64,000 nucleotides of DNA. It comes from Thysanoteuthis rhombus. Its lineage: Eukaryota; Mollusca; Cephalopoda; Oegopsida; Thysanoteuthidae. Shown in pieces: positions 46,037-57,044 of the stretch (position 1 is its first letter; every line of letters begins with the position of its first letter). The translations under genes were made by a program, and so were the position numbers. The DNA is taken from contig OY735234.1 in NCBI GenBank assembly GCA_963457665.1, positions 600,001 to 664,000 on the forward strand, written 5' to 3'. Under the pieces are notes generated by a model. The model was not told the origin of the DNA. It made no database searches and worked only from the letters and a program-made list of their open reading frames with translations.

Positions 46037-48790
46037 CTCATTCACTGGCAAGTATGGGTTTTACCATTGTAACTCCCGAGCAGGTTTTCCAAAAAAATTG
46101 ATGAAAATATGAATTCACCATTGCATGTTCAAAATGGCTTATTTTCGTACAAATCATTTAATATGCCCCACGGAATATCTAGTAAACGCATGGATGTTGA
46201 ATCTACGTTTTTGACAAATTAAAATTTGGCAGTGCTTAAACATTTTGAACATTTTTATTTAGTGCTTTTTTGGCAGTCAAACTAATGCGAAAATAGAAGA
46301 ATTTTGAGTCGGCAAAACTAAGTTTAAGCCTTGACAATTTTTGACTCACACCCATGTAAACGTAATTCAATCAAAAAGATGAAAATAAGATATTTCCATT
46401 GGTATGGAATATCTTAAAATCTGAATCTACGTATAAAACCCCCTTACATCAAGTACATTTGTATCTACTGTCTTGCCGCTCTGTATTTTGTAAACATACT
46501 GGATACTTTCCAGTGGGGTTTTATTTCTTACCTGTTAAAGGAATTGCTGAGAGGAAGTGTTTCTTTATTAAATGCAGGGTTTTTTCTTTGATGGTCAACC
46601 CCTCCTGTGAGATGAGCTCTATTAACTTCCAAACTATATAGATTTGGAAAGGAAGAAAGGGCATTTTGGTGCCAAGTTTTATAATATTCAACTGAAGCAT
46701 TGGATGGAGCAATATTTACCGTTGAAAAATACATTATGCATACATTCAAATTATCTGCTACTTCACTACTCATTAAATGAAAAAAACTCAAATGAAGCAA
46801 AATCAACTGCATGTATAAAATTTTTGTGGAAATCCCAGTTGAAAAAGTAACTCATGAAAATTTGAAGAAAGTAAGATTTAAACAAAAATGAATGGATCTT
46901 TTCTTCAAATTGACACAATCAAAATATTTGTGCTTGTTGAGTTTCACCTTGTAAAAGCAACACAGAATTTGATCCTCATGCAGCAATACCTTGAATGATG
47001 CACTACAGTCGAGGCATCGCTGCAAAAATTATACAAACTAAACATAAGCTGAAAAGAGAGAAAAAAAAATTGAATGACCTTAAACAGTAGAAAGTTTGGG
47101 AATGAAATAACCACACTAATCAAGAAATAACTATATCTTGTTAATTTCAGTATTCTCTTTTAACAAAAAATCATTGAAACGTACAGATTGCTCTCTTTCA
47201 AGCAAAATATATATTTGTTTTGTTTTTTGAATCTATTTTCCTATTGAAAATTATTATTCGAAGTCATTCATTGACATATTATTTTCAAGTCTTAATGAAA
47301 TGAATTTATGAGAAAACTCAAAATGACTTGTTTATTTTCTTTTGAATAAATGCAGACAACATGGCTTGATCTGAGAAAAGGATAAAGCATTCCCAATTTT
47401 GTTAGGGCAATTGAACTCCTCCTGTTTTTGATGTTAACTCTATTTTTCAGTTGATATATTCCTCAGTCTTCATAGATAAGCCGAAACATGTTTCAGTTGA
47501 TCTATTCTTCAGTCTGTTATGGTGTGTTTGGACTAATTTAGCGTTTCAGCAGTTTACCATCTGGCTTTTGTTATTCGTTGTGTCCTGGGATGATGGCAAA
47601 GCATGTGTATTCCCTCTCATTGTGTCCAGTTTTTACATCTGTATTTCAGGAATTGTCTCCTTTTTTGACCTTGTGACCTCCTAATGAACTTTGCACTTGC
47701 TCTCAGGCCACAAAGTCCTAAATTCATTGCCTGCTCCTCAATGATCAATGTTTCTGAAAGGTATTGATCAGAAAGGAATGTGAAAGATATATTTCGCCCA
47801 AATGATGTCACACAAAAATATCCCAGTCCTAAATGGTTAAAAATATAACCTATGATCAATTTGAAAAATGTTAGATGAATAAAAACAGTATCTATGAAGT
47901 CCTGGATGGGAACTTGTAACAGAGGAGGAGATATTTGTTTTAAGTGGAAAATCAGAGTTCTTGGCCTTATTTTTGAGCAATGAATTTTGAATTCAGCTAT
48001 TTCAGGTTTTTACCTGCATCAAATGTTGCAGGGTTGATGAGAAAGGCTGATTCACTATTTCTCAGACCAGACTTGAACATGGTTGAAAGCATCCATAGGG
48101 AGAGATGAAATTTTCTGTATTTTCCAATGTTACCCCCAAGCAGGTTTTTAGCAAGTCAATATTTGGACCCCACCTCGAGGTGTTTTTTTGGAAGGGGAGG
48201 GCAATTTACAATACAAATTCATGCTGGAGTAGTTATATCTTTTTTTGCATGTGGTCAATGAATAGAATGTTTATCTTTTACAATAGAATAAAAGGCACAT
48301 AAATTTTCAGTGTAGATGGGAGTGTGTGGACCCAATGAAAGAAAAACGACAGTGTCCAAAGCAGTGTAGAGTTATTGGGGAATGCATTACCAATAGATAC
48401 ACACTAAAATACAAGCAAAATGAAGCAAGGCTCAAAAAAACCAGAGAGAGTCCATTTTTAACATTAGCTGCCCCCTCAATTTTGGGGGACGTTTTGTTAT
48501 CCCCCCCCCCCATTTGGGCTTTTACCTCTCTCATTAAAGTAACTAACCTATCTTTGCAAGCAGCTGTCAACTTTTTTTAATTTAGCCTGTAAGCAAGTGA
48601 ATTTGGCTCTCATAGATCTACCTGTCAATCCCCCAAGGATGCTTGCAACCTTTTTTTGTAGCAGGTTTTGAACAGTAACAGTTCCTGCATCATCACACGA
48701 ATCGCCCGTCCAAGAAAAAAAAAATCAATTGGAGTAAACTTTAATTTCTTGTCTCAGGTTTTTGGGTAGGAAAAAAAAACCCCAAAAAAC

Positions 48791-48818
48791 AATATTTCAA
48801 TTAAATATACAGAGCTTG

Positions 48819-48849
<31 letters not shown>

Positions 48850-48863
48850 GTAATATTTCAATT
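48791..48863 (+). mobile_element. Poly(A) tract flanked by 12-bp direct repeats
   Basis: AATATTTCAATT at 48791-48802 and again at 48852-48863 bracket 16 bp, about 28 A residues and GTAGT. Looks like a very short target-primed (LINE-type) insertion. Confidence 0.5.
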
Positions 48864-49164
48864 TATGATGAAATGATTTTTCATAAAATAATTTAAAATT
48901 TCGACGATTAAAACCACATTTAATCTGTATGGTTATCACTACTAATTTATGAGATATCAAATGTGACATATCAAAATCTAATTCATTAAAATTATCTGTT
49001 TAATTGCTTTATTAATTGATATTATTACAATTATTAATTGAAATATTACCACTTGAAATGTTTCAATGACCAGTTTCCAAACCAAGTTTATGACTTTGAG
49101 GTACCAAGCGGATTCTCACCCTCGATATCTGACCTCTTTCATACAATCCCCAAAAGAAAGCGGT

Positions 49165-49187
49165 CGGTTCGCTAGTCTAGCGAACCG
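49165..49187. repeat. Perfect GC-rich palindrome near GLRX5 3' end
   Basis: CGGTTCGCTAG, T, CTAGCGAACCG: 11-bp perfect arms with a one-base centre. On the minus strand it starts 10 bases after a possible AATAAA (49202-49197), about 300 bases past the GLRX5 stop. Confidence 0.8.
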
Positions 49188-49196
49188 GAGAGTTGC

Positions 49197-49202
49197 TTTA
49201 TT
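49197..49202 (-). promoter_or_regulatory. GLRX5: Possible GLRX5 poly(A) signal
   Basis: AATAAA on the minus strand about 295 bases after the stop. One of several possible hexamers (another near 49.01 kb); chosen as the nearest. Confidence 0.4.
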
Positions 49203-49495
49203 TCAACTTTAATCAAATAAAAACAATCGCAAATAATGAAAAAATGATTAATCAAATAAATACGATCTCTCTAATTTGAGGTTACATAATTCAATTTGGT
49301 TACATAACTGTATTTTTGTCTAAGAAAGAAAATACTGACATTAAAACAATTATTGCATAAAACAAAAACAATCAATAAAACTTGAACAAAATAAATCAGA
49401 TACCTGCCTACCTTTATATAAAATGAAAAAACAAAACAAAACATAATTGAGTACAACAAAGAAGAAGGAAAATATGGAATAAATAAGTTGATTAT

Positions 49496-49957
49496 TTATT
49501 TGTCTTCTTCCTCATCTTTCATGTCCAAAACGGCCGAACGAATCCCAATTTTAGACAAATCTTCAATAAGTTCACCACTTTTATGTTTTTCCAGCATAAT
49601 ATCGCATCCTCCTACGAATTCTCCGTCCATAAAAACCTGAGGAATTGTCGGCCAGGCGGAATAAACTTTAATTCCTTGTCTCAAGCTTTCATTTTCAAGG
49701 ACATTGTGGGATGAAAAGTCTCTAACTCCGTGATACTTGAGGATTTGGATCACAAGGTTACTGAAGCCGCATCGAGGTGCTTCGGGTGTGCCTTTCATGA
49801 AAAGGACGAGTCTTTTCTCCGAAACCAGGCTGTCAATGTGTTCCTTACTGCCAGATTCAGCGATGTTTGTATATCCACGGTGTGTAAGAAGCCGAAAGAG
49901 TGAGATAAGTTCCAAACGGGCGGCACCCTGTGAAGAGCGAAATATGAGGCCCGCCAT
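49496..49957 (-). CDS. GLRX5: Glutaredoxin 5, mitochondrial monothiol glutaredoxin
   Basis: 153 residues (human 157). Transfers [2Fe-2S] clusters from the ISCU/HSCB machinery to mitochondrial acceptors. Residues 1-30 (MAGLIFRSSQGAARLELISL...) are Arg-rich with one acidic residue, as in a mitochondrial presequence. The thioredoxin fold follows: K55 and the active site CGFS at C63-S66 (monothiol), then WPTIPQVF (102-109, cis-Pro loop) and GEFVGGCD (112-119), the glutathione and cluster-binding residues. The C-terminus LSKIGIRSAVLDMKDEEEDK parallels human [20 protein letters not shown]. The start ATG is in a good context (AACATGG). The whole gene is one exon, whereas human GLRX5 has an intron. 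Convergent with DCLRE1C. Confidence 0.96.
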   Translation of the reverse strand: MAGLIFRSSQGAARLELISLFRLLTHRGYTNIAESGSKEHIDSLVSEKRLVLFMKGTPEAPRCGFSNLVIQILKYHGVRDFSSHNVLENESLRQGIKVYSAWPTIPQVFMDGEFVGGCDIMLEKHKSGELIEDLSKIGIRSAVLDMKDEEEDK

Positions 49958-50667
49958 GTTAGTAGAGCAGGTTGAGGGAAGTTACAATATCAAGGGAAGC
50001 AACTCCTTTAAATTTCCGGTCTGAAAAGTTCATTTTGATTCGGGAAGATGGTAATTCCCCCGGTGTTGACTACTCTCCCGGGGTAGGTCGAGTGGTAGTC
50101 TGCCCCACCTGGCTCTGCTCGGACATGAACTTAGATGACAACCTCAAGTAATGATACATTAATTTGGGAAAAAAGAAAGGAAATATAGACTTTTTGAAAG
50201 CATTAATGAAAACTGCTGCATTTATAACACATTATTCTTTTCTGTTGATTTTTTAGCGATTACTAAAACTTTGTGTAACTATGCAAAGGTGAACAAATTT
50301 AATTACACTCGATGCTATTTTTCAATAAATGAAAGTTGAGTATCATTTTAAAGCGTTATAACGTGTGTGTGTGTAAATATATTACAGTAATCATTGAATA
50401 TTGTAAGGAATATTTTATATTTAGAGTAACTAGTGGCGAAATACACTTGTTAAGGCTGTTAAAATATTATGTAACTATGCACCGCTTAGGCAAACAACTC
50501 TAATTATGCTAAATAAACCAAGAGATTGGTTTTCATATATATGAATATATATGATGTAGTGCCCGTATACTTTTAGTTAAGAATTAAGAATGAAATTCTT
50601 CTTTTAGCAAGATATCGAAAACATCGCTTCCTCCTCCGACCCCTGTAAAACCCCTGGACACACATGG

Positions 50668-50848
50668 TTCAATGCTCATTAGTTCCAGCACCCCTAGCTG
50701 GTTATGTTTTTAGCCCCGACCTTTACAGCTGGCCATTTTCTCTCTTTTCTTCTCCCTTGTCCAATGCTCATTGGCGCCAGTATTCCTGGATGGCCATGCC
50801 TCTGGCCCTGGCCTTTGCAGCCGGCCATCCTCTTCCTTTCTCCCTAAA
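50668..50848 (+). repeat. Tandem dimer, 92-bp unit, GC-richer than surroundings
   Basis: 'aatgctcattagttccagca...gacctttacagctggccat' (first unit) and 'aatgctcattggcgccagta...ggcctttgcagccggccat' (second) start 92 bp apart and match at most positions. Confidence 0.65.
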
Positions 50849-51350
50849 ATCATTGTCGTTTCGCCGACCCACTGGCTGATCCAATCTTAACCACCATCCT
50901 CACTTCAGGAAACATGCATGGATAAAACTCCATGTTCTATGTCTTTCATTGTCTGTTCGTCGAGAGTCTAACAGTAACAGAGAATAGCCCCCATGTTAAC
51001 TCACTTACTTGGCAGTAAGGCTCGGTCACTGAACCCGGTTTCCACGTATTATCTTTGCCATATCCAATCATATGGAATCCATGCGTTCAGACAACTCAAC
51101 TCTAACTCGCTCTTCGGATTCAACAAAAGATTCTACGCACGAAAATGGTAAACAACTCAAGATACCAACAAGAGACAAATTATACATTGTACCGTAATAA
51201 CAAAGTATACGTAAAACTGGAGGAAAGCACTAAAGGAAATTACATGAATTGCATCGACAGAAAGAAATAGGAAATAGGTGACTGATGTGATGCAAAAAAA
51301 TTTTGAAAGTTTTTTTAATGTTTTGTATTTTAAGCTGTAAAGCTTTCTAG

Positions 51351-51457
51351 ACTATCTATCTATCTATCTATTCAACTATATATATATATATGTATATATG
51401 TATATATATATATGTATATATGTATATATATATGTATATATATATATATATATATAC
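51351..51457. repeat. TATC then TA/TATG microsatellite
   Basis: Short CTAT run at 51351-51371, then interrupted TA/TGTATA units to 51457. Confidence 0.9.
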
Positions 51458-53009
51458 GTTGTCACATAATTTTTTTCTGGTGTAAGCAGTAAGACTTGAT
51501 AAAGAGGTCAATGATAGCAAGAATATTTCCATTCTGTACAGAGCAATGGATTTCCAATTTGGGTGGAAGAGATTCTCCATTGACCTAGAATCTTGTTATT
51601 GCTCATAATGGTCACAATTTCTTTGATCAGTGTAGTAGAAAAACATTCCTCTGGTAATAAAGAGTCTTTACAATTTTTAACAAATTTTTTATTTATTGGT
51701 GAATTTCTTTGATTAATTTTTTTTACTTTACTCTTTCATCATTTCTAGTGCTTAAAAGCTCAGATTCAAATGTAAGGAATACATAATACTTTCTTGCTTT
51801 TGATGTTTGAAACTGTTTTCTTAATGTATTTATTTGTAAAAATAATTTTTTTCCTTCCTGTGCTGGATCTGCCCCTAGACCCATGGAAGTTCCACAGGTG
51901 TCAACAACTATCATGATTACACTTGAATATATATTTCTGTAATCAAAGTATATAATCATGTTGAAGTAATTTATTACCTGTGGAATGTATCTATATCAAC
52001 TATAATAACATGTATTGGCAAATGGAACTAAAGTATCAATTATTATTATTGATTCATTTTGCTATCTGTTATATTCCTGTGGTCTACTACTACTGAATTT
52101 TTTTTTTACAGAAAAAATACATGGAACTACAAGTTTGGAAAATTTTACCATGGAAAAAAAAAAAGAATACTTAGTTTCTACTGTCTTTTTTGGATTAATT
52201 CTTTTGTTCACAAATTGTATGGTTCACTAATGGTTGTGGCAAAAGTCTGTATTACATTTGGTTGGTATTTGTTGCTCAAATTCCTTAAGCATTCAGGTAT
52301 CACATCATAATGATATTCACAAAGCTTTGCCTAGTGTGGCACAAGGTCAAATGAAGGGGTAAGTAGATTGTATTATGCCAATCCAAATTAGGATGGTCAG
52401 CTAGTCTTAAAAATCAAGTTTAAGTAAGTATAAGTAAACTTTCATAAAGTGTCCTCGCAAAGTGTAAGGTATTTTTTTCCAGATCATTTTTTGAATGTTT
52501 TTCATATATTCTTCCTTTGAACCAATCCTTAAATAATGACATAAGTATAATTTTTGGTGCCTGGAAAAAAGTTTCAGGAAAAAAGTCATAGGAAGTCGTA
52601 GAGTTACTTGTAATATTACTTTAAACTGGGTATAACATTTCCTTTATCAGAGTATTACTTATGTTCTTAAAAACATTCATTTTGTTACTATCAATTGAAT
52701 AAATTACATGAAGCTCTTTTAGCTTTTTATTCTATTTCTTCCATGTCAAAATTATGACTTTTTAAATGACATTTTTATTATTAACTAATATCATAAAGTG
52801 CCCTTGCAAGGTACAGGTATTTTTTCTAAATAATCGTTCAACCAAAAATTTATTATTTCTGAAGGAACAAAGACATTAGGATGGGTCAGCTATCTACTAA
52901 TTGAATCTTTTCCACCAAGTTTGTTAAAATATTCACCTGTTGATACTATATTGCTCAATCTGTTGTGCAGGCGAGTGCCTACCATAACACAGTGTCTAGT
53001 GAGCTTGAC

Positions 53010-53400
53010 CTAATTGCTAGCATAGATTCAAACACACATCTCCTTCTCTTCCCTTGAAAAGCTTCTCTTAACATGACAGTTGTCTTACCAATTAGGCCAA
53101 GGAGACCCACTGTTTATTCAAATCTAACTATGTAGCCATTCCTCATTTTCTTCAATCATATGATATATTGCCACCTTTTCTCTTATTCACATTCACTAAT
53201 GGTAATAGTGGTAATATCAATATTTAAAAAAAAATTTAGATGAAGCATTGTCAATTATCATTATTTTTTAGCTAGTATTCCTTTCATCATGATTTTAGTT
53301 GCTTTTTATTTTAGTCTTCAGGCTTCCTTTGATTATCTTTAGTAAGAAACACAGATTTGAAATAAAGAATAAGTCTCTTGTGAAACTCGAACTCACAAGA
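53010..53400 (-). repeat. tRNA-derived SINE-like sequences
   Basis: Minus-strand head at 53110-53015: TTGGCCTAATTGGTAAGAC (A box) and GTGTTTGAATCTATG (B-box-like). A second B-box-like segment (GTGAGTTCGAGTTTCAC, about 53393-53377) leads into the tail at 53.38-53.22 kb shared with the other copies. Confidence 0.6.
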
Positions 53401-53894
53401 TTCAATAATTGATAGCTTACTTTGAACAAGAATTATCTAAGTAAAATTTTCTTGGCTGTAACTGACAAAAGTGTGAATGTGTCGAAATTGATTTGAAGGA
53501 ATTAATGTGAATTGAATTTGGTATACCGAATCACTTCGCAAATTTATATAAGTTGTCGAAGAGTTATCTGACTTGAATGTTCTAAGGGAGATTACTCAAC
53601 ATTAAAAAAATGGAACTGAATTAAAAAGTGTGTTTGAAATAATTCTTGATTAGCATTGTTTTCAACTAGTTATGGAAATCCCTAATTGAATTATTTCTAA
53701 GTATATGATCAACTGTAATTATTTCATAACTGATAGGTTATGTGATTGAATTTATTGTTCAAGTGATGAGAATAAATGCTCACACACCCACACGTACTCC
53801 TGTTATGCAATGCTCTTCCATGGGAATAGAGCACTCTGGTGGATGGGGAATATAAACTAAATTAATATATCGCTCAAATTCAACTTTACTGATC

Positions 53895-53975
53895 GTCCAG
53901 TTCCGTGGAGTAGAGGTAGGATACCGGCCTCCGGGTCTGAAGCGAAGGTTTCAATCCTACCTCGTGGTACTGGAT
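53895..53975 (+). repeat. tRNA-like sequence (pseudo-tRNA or SINE head)
   Basis: GTCCAGT pairs with ACTGGAT about 80 nt away (one G-U) like an acceptor stem, and GGTTTCAATCC looks like a T arm. The anticodon stem does not pair, so this is not a working tRNA gene. Confidence 0.4.
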
Positions 53976-54214
53976 GGGAAGTTGGATTGTCTATAGCCAC
54001 ACTGAAGTTCTAAATATATATGCATATATGCTAGCAGGGAATGCCAACATGTCTGTGAAAAAACCCTTAAAATTTGACAATATGAGCGAAGAAATAACGC
54101 TAAACTATAGGTAGGAGTGTACGTTGGGGCGAGCAAGAAGTTATTTTACCCCTGGGCAACGCAAGAAATCCCTGTTACTTTAAGATACGTAATTGAATAT
54201 TAAAATGTAGTCTC

Positions 54215-54402
54215 TTCTGGTGACTGGATGTTGGACTTTAGCATATTCCATTGCCTGAGTGTTAAAATTCAGATTCATCCAGTAACTGAGCGTTGGAATG
54301 TCGTGTCATCCAGTGGCTGGGTGCCTTTGAGTTTAGCCTTTTCCAAAGCCTGGAAGATAGATTTTAGCTTATTCCAGTGCCTGGGCGTCGGAATTTAGCA
54401 TC
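54215..54402 (+). repeat. 31-bp minisatellite, six units
   Basis: Units start at 54215, 54246, 54277, 54308, 54341 and 54372 (spacing 31, 31, 31, 33, 31). Each opens (T/A)TC(C/T)(A/G)..(G/A)(C/A)CTG and contains a GTTGGA/GTCGGA-like core and TTTAGC-like end. Units differ at many positions, so the array is old. Confidence 0.8.
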
Positions 54403-54564
54403 TTAAAGTAACTATTACTAGAATTACACGAACTTTTTTCACATCTTAGAGTGAGGAAAAAAAAAATGAGTGAACACTGCTAACGTTCAGTGTCGTTTCA
54501 ATAGTTAAATATAGATACCAATAATCTTCATGATAATTCTTCATCATAAGGATTATCTTTATGA

Positions 54565-54988
54565 TGAAGAATTATCTACAGCAGTACCCAACGACACACG
54601 AACAATGGTTCGGGCAATTTCTGAAAACAACAGCAACCATATCACGTTATCTCAAGACAATAGATAAGAATAAAAAGCTTCGAAAAATTGGTCCTACTTT
54701 AACAAAATGAAAGGTGCCACATCCCATACCTTTTATGTAACTTTATCTAAGCTTAAAAAATTGGGATATGAAGTTTTGCAGCATCCTCTGTATTCACTTA
54801 ATATTCCTCCTACAGATTATTATCTTTCCAAGCAATTTGAACTCCATATCTGCAATAAAAGATTCAATTGTAGGGTAGCCATAATTTGCCCTTTTACTAA
54901 ATTTGTGATCTCAAAATCCAAAGCTTTTTTTAGAGATGGTATATTACCATTAGAAGATCATTGGAAAAAGGTTATTGCTACTAATTAG
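54565..54988 (+). pseudogene. Mariner-like transposase, internally deleted
   Basis: Bases 54565-54655 code an HTH-like stretch (TRTMVRAISENNSNHITLSQ). After stops, 54707-54988 codes LSKLKKLGYEVLQHPLYSLN, IPPTDYYLSKQFE and FFRDGILPLEDHWKKVI, the C-terminal signature of mariner transposases (LGxEVLxHPxYSPDLxPxDYH...). About 120 residues that would hold the first catalytic acids are missing between the two parts. Dead copy; terminal repeats not identified. Confidence 0.75.
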
Positions 54989-57044
54989 TCGTATTTCAAT
55001 TAAATATTTATTTATACGTGCTGTCATTTATATAATCTGTTATATACGAGACCGATATGATTGCTGCTATGTCCAAACGTCGGGATGACCAGTTGGAACA
55101 TGATTGATTAAATTTGTCATAGCAATTATTATCTGACACCATTCATATTACCAAAAATTTAATCCTACCACTTGAGCATTTAAGACCAAGTTATACATAA
55201 TTGGTGAAAAGGGAAATAACAATTCGTAGTAATAGAATCAGTCGTAGTAGCTGCAGCTGAAATTGAAGTTCTGACCTCAAGGAACTGTGATTGTGGCTGA
55301 TTAAGTGAGGAGAAAGAATTATTCCTTAGTTCTTTCTTTCATCGTCTCTTTCTGTGATTGTAAAAGAAATAATGGTGCATGCATTTTGAATGAATAGAGA
55401 TATATGCATAGATGCATTCACAATGAAAATTCAGGTGCAAATTTAAAATAAAGAGATATTTTTTTAGGGATGGGTACAAGATTAGATCGTTACAAATAGT
55501 AGTTGATTGGGTTCTCATTAGTGGAGGAGAAGAAATATGTTTTACAGATCAGTTTGCTACATGTTAAACGTCTTATAATGCATCCGAAATATTTTACGTA
55601 GAATATTAGAAAGTTAAGTGTTAACAGACTGACAGATTTCTTCGATTATGATTTAATAGGTCTGGGTGGTCATTCAATACATACCGTCGAGTAACCATAG
55701 TCTTTTTGCAGCATGCTGCATTGGTGGTGATCAATTGAAAAAATAAAATGGGGATGATCAGTGAATAAGTTGATTCTCCTTGCCTTTCGTTGGAAATTCC
55801 ATGAGAAGTATCGCTGTTTGTATTTGTAGCGACTGTGAGTGTATATGCGTACGTGTATGTGCGGTAGAAAGCGAAGGACGGAGCAATGTTTAGACTTCTG
55901 TGTTGTTTATATTGAAAGTGTTAAGTGAATGAGTGTAAATTGCCGAATCTCAGTGTTTAACTCAAAGATAATTGGAAGTGAAAATTTTGGATTCTTTTTC
56001 AGACTCTGTGTCTCCAACATCGGTTTGAATCGGTAAGGTTTCTCGGTTAATGAGTATATGACCGTACTCTTAACTTGTTTATATTTTTTGAATTATTCTG
56101 AGTGTATACATTGAGGCTTAACCAAAACAACACGCCTTTATTCTAAGTTTTTTGTTTTGTTTTTAATTAAAATCTAAAATTCAAAATGTTGCTGCCCCAA
56201 ACAAACCACAAGTTTTATACGACCTGCTCGTCTACTTGTAGCAGAATGAGAAATTTGTATAACTAGGGTAGTGTCCATTCCAAAGGTGTATGTTTGGAAG
56301 GAGCCGGGCGTTATTGACAATTATATCTGAAGTTTTATCTATAATTTCATATTAAATTTGTATTCTATAATTTGTATTCTAAAAAATATATTTTTATCGA
56401 ATTTTACGAGGGCAGCCGATTCATGTCAAACTAAACACTGTGCTGCCTTGTGTCTTGACGTACATATGCCAGGACCAGTTGTAGAGTAATTGCTGTGTAT
56501 AAGATTTCTCAAGAACCGCTGGTCTAAACAATTTTAAACTCGACCCTGCAATGCCTGTTGTGCTGACTGATGAATCTGGCGAATTCCACCTGTGTACCAT
56601 GGGCAGTTGTCAAGTAATCTTGGTGCATACATAGTGATAGATATTTCTTTAATCATAATTTATCAGGTCTTGGTTAGTCATTCAATATTAGCCATCGCGT
56701 AACAAGCATCTTTTTGCAGCATACCGTGTTGGGAGTGATCAATTAAAAAATTAAAAAGGGAGTGATCAGTGAATAAGTTAATTCTCTCGCCTTTTGTTGG
56801 ATCGCTAACAAATTTTAATTCTCAAAAGACAAAAACGAAAACCAAGCCTAAACGCAGCCAGGCACAAACTAGGGACCAATTTTGTGCAAATTTGCACTGC
56901 AAACCGAATCCCCATGAAACACCTATTTAGAGGTGGAAATAAAAAAAAAGTAGCGTTTTTTGCTGACAAAGGAGTAAATGTTTGAATTTTTAGCTTTCTA
57001 GCCCCATTACTGCGACCTGTATGCGTGATACATACATACCTATA
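54989..57044. other. Intergenic repeat mosaic
   Basis: R1 5' part at 55.66-55.81 kb, two tandem units at 56.42-56.64 kb of the motif also at 31.39 kb, then R1 copy D from 56.66 kb. The stretch 55.0-55.65 kb shows nothing recognisable. Confidence 0.5.

Larger units (their letters stand above)
46037..49495. other. Intergenic, DCLRE1C 3'UTR to GLRX5 3'UTR
   Basis: Should hold both 3'UTRs. Possible plus-strand poly(A) signals AATAAA at 47345 and 47878. Fragments like repeat R1 (reversed) occur near 46.07 and 48.13-48.26 kb. A poly(A) insert with direct repeats lies at 48.79-48.86 kb. No gene seen. Confidence 0.5.
49958..53000. other. Intergenic, right of GLRX5
   Basis: The GLRX5 promoter should lie just right of 49957; no TATA box is evident. 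Contains a 92-bp dimer at 50.67-50.85 kb and TA-rich microsatellites at 51.35-51.46 kb. Bases 51.5-53.0 kb show only AT-rich DNA. Confidence 0.5.

Noticed and set aside
53895..53975. Possible functional tRNA gene
   Set aside because: Acceptor ends and a T-arm-like segment pair, but no 5-bp anticodon stem forms in a plausible position, so it is listed only as tRNA-like.
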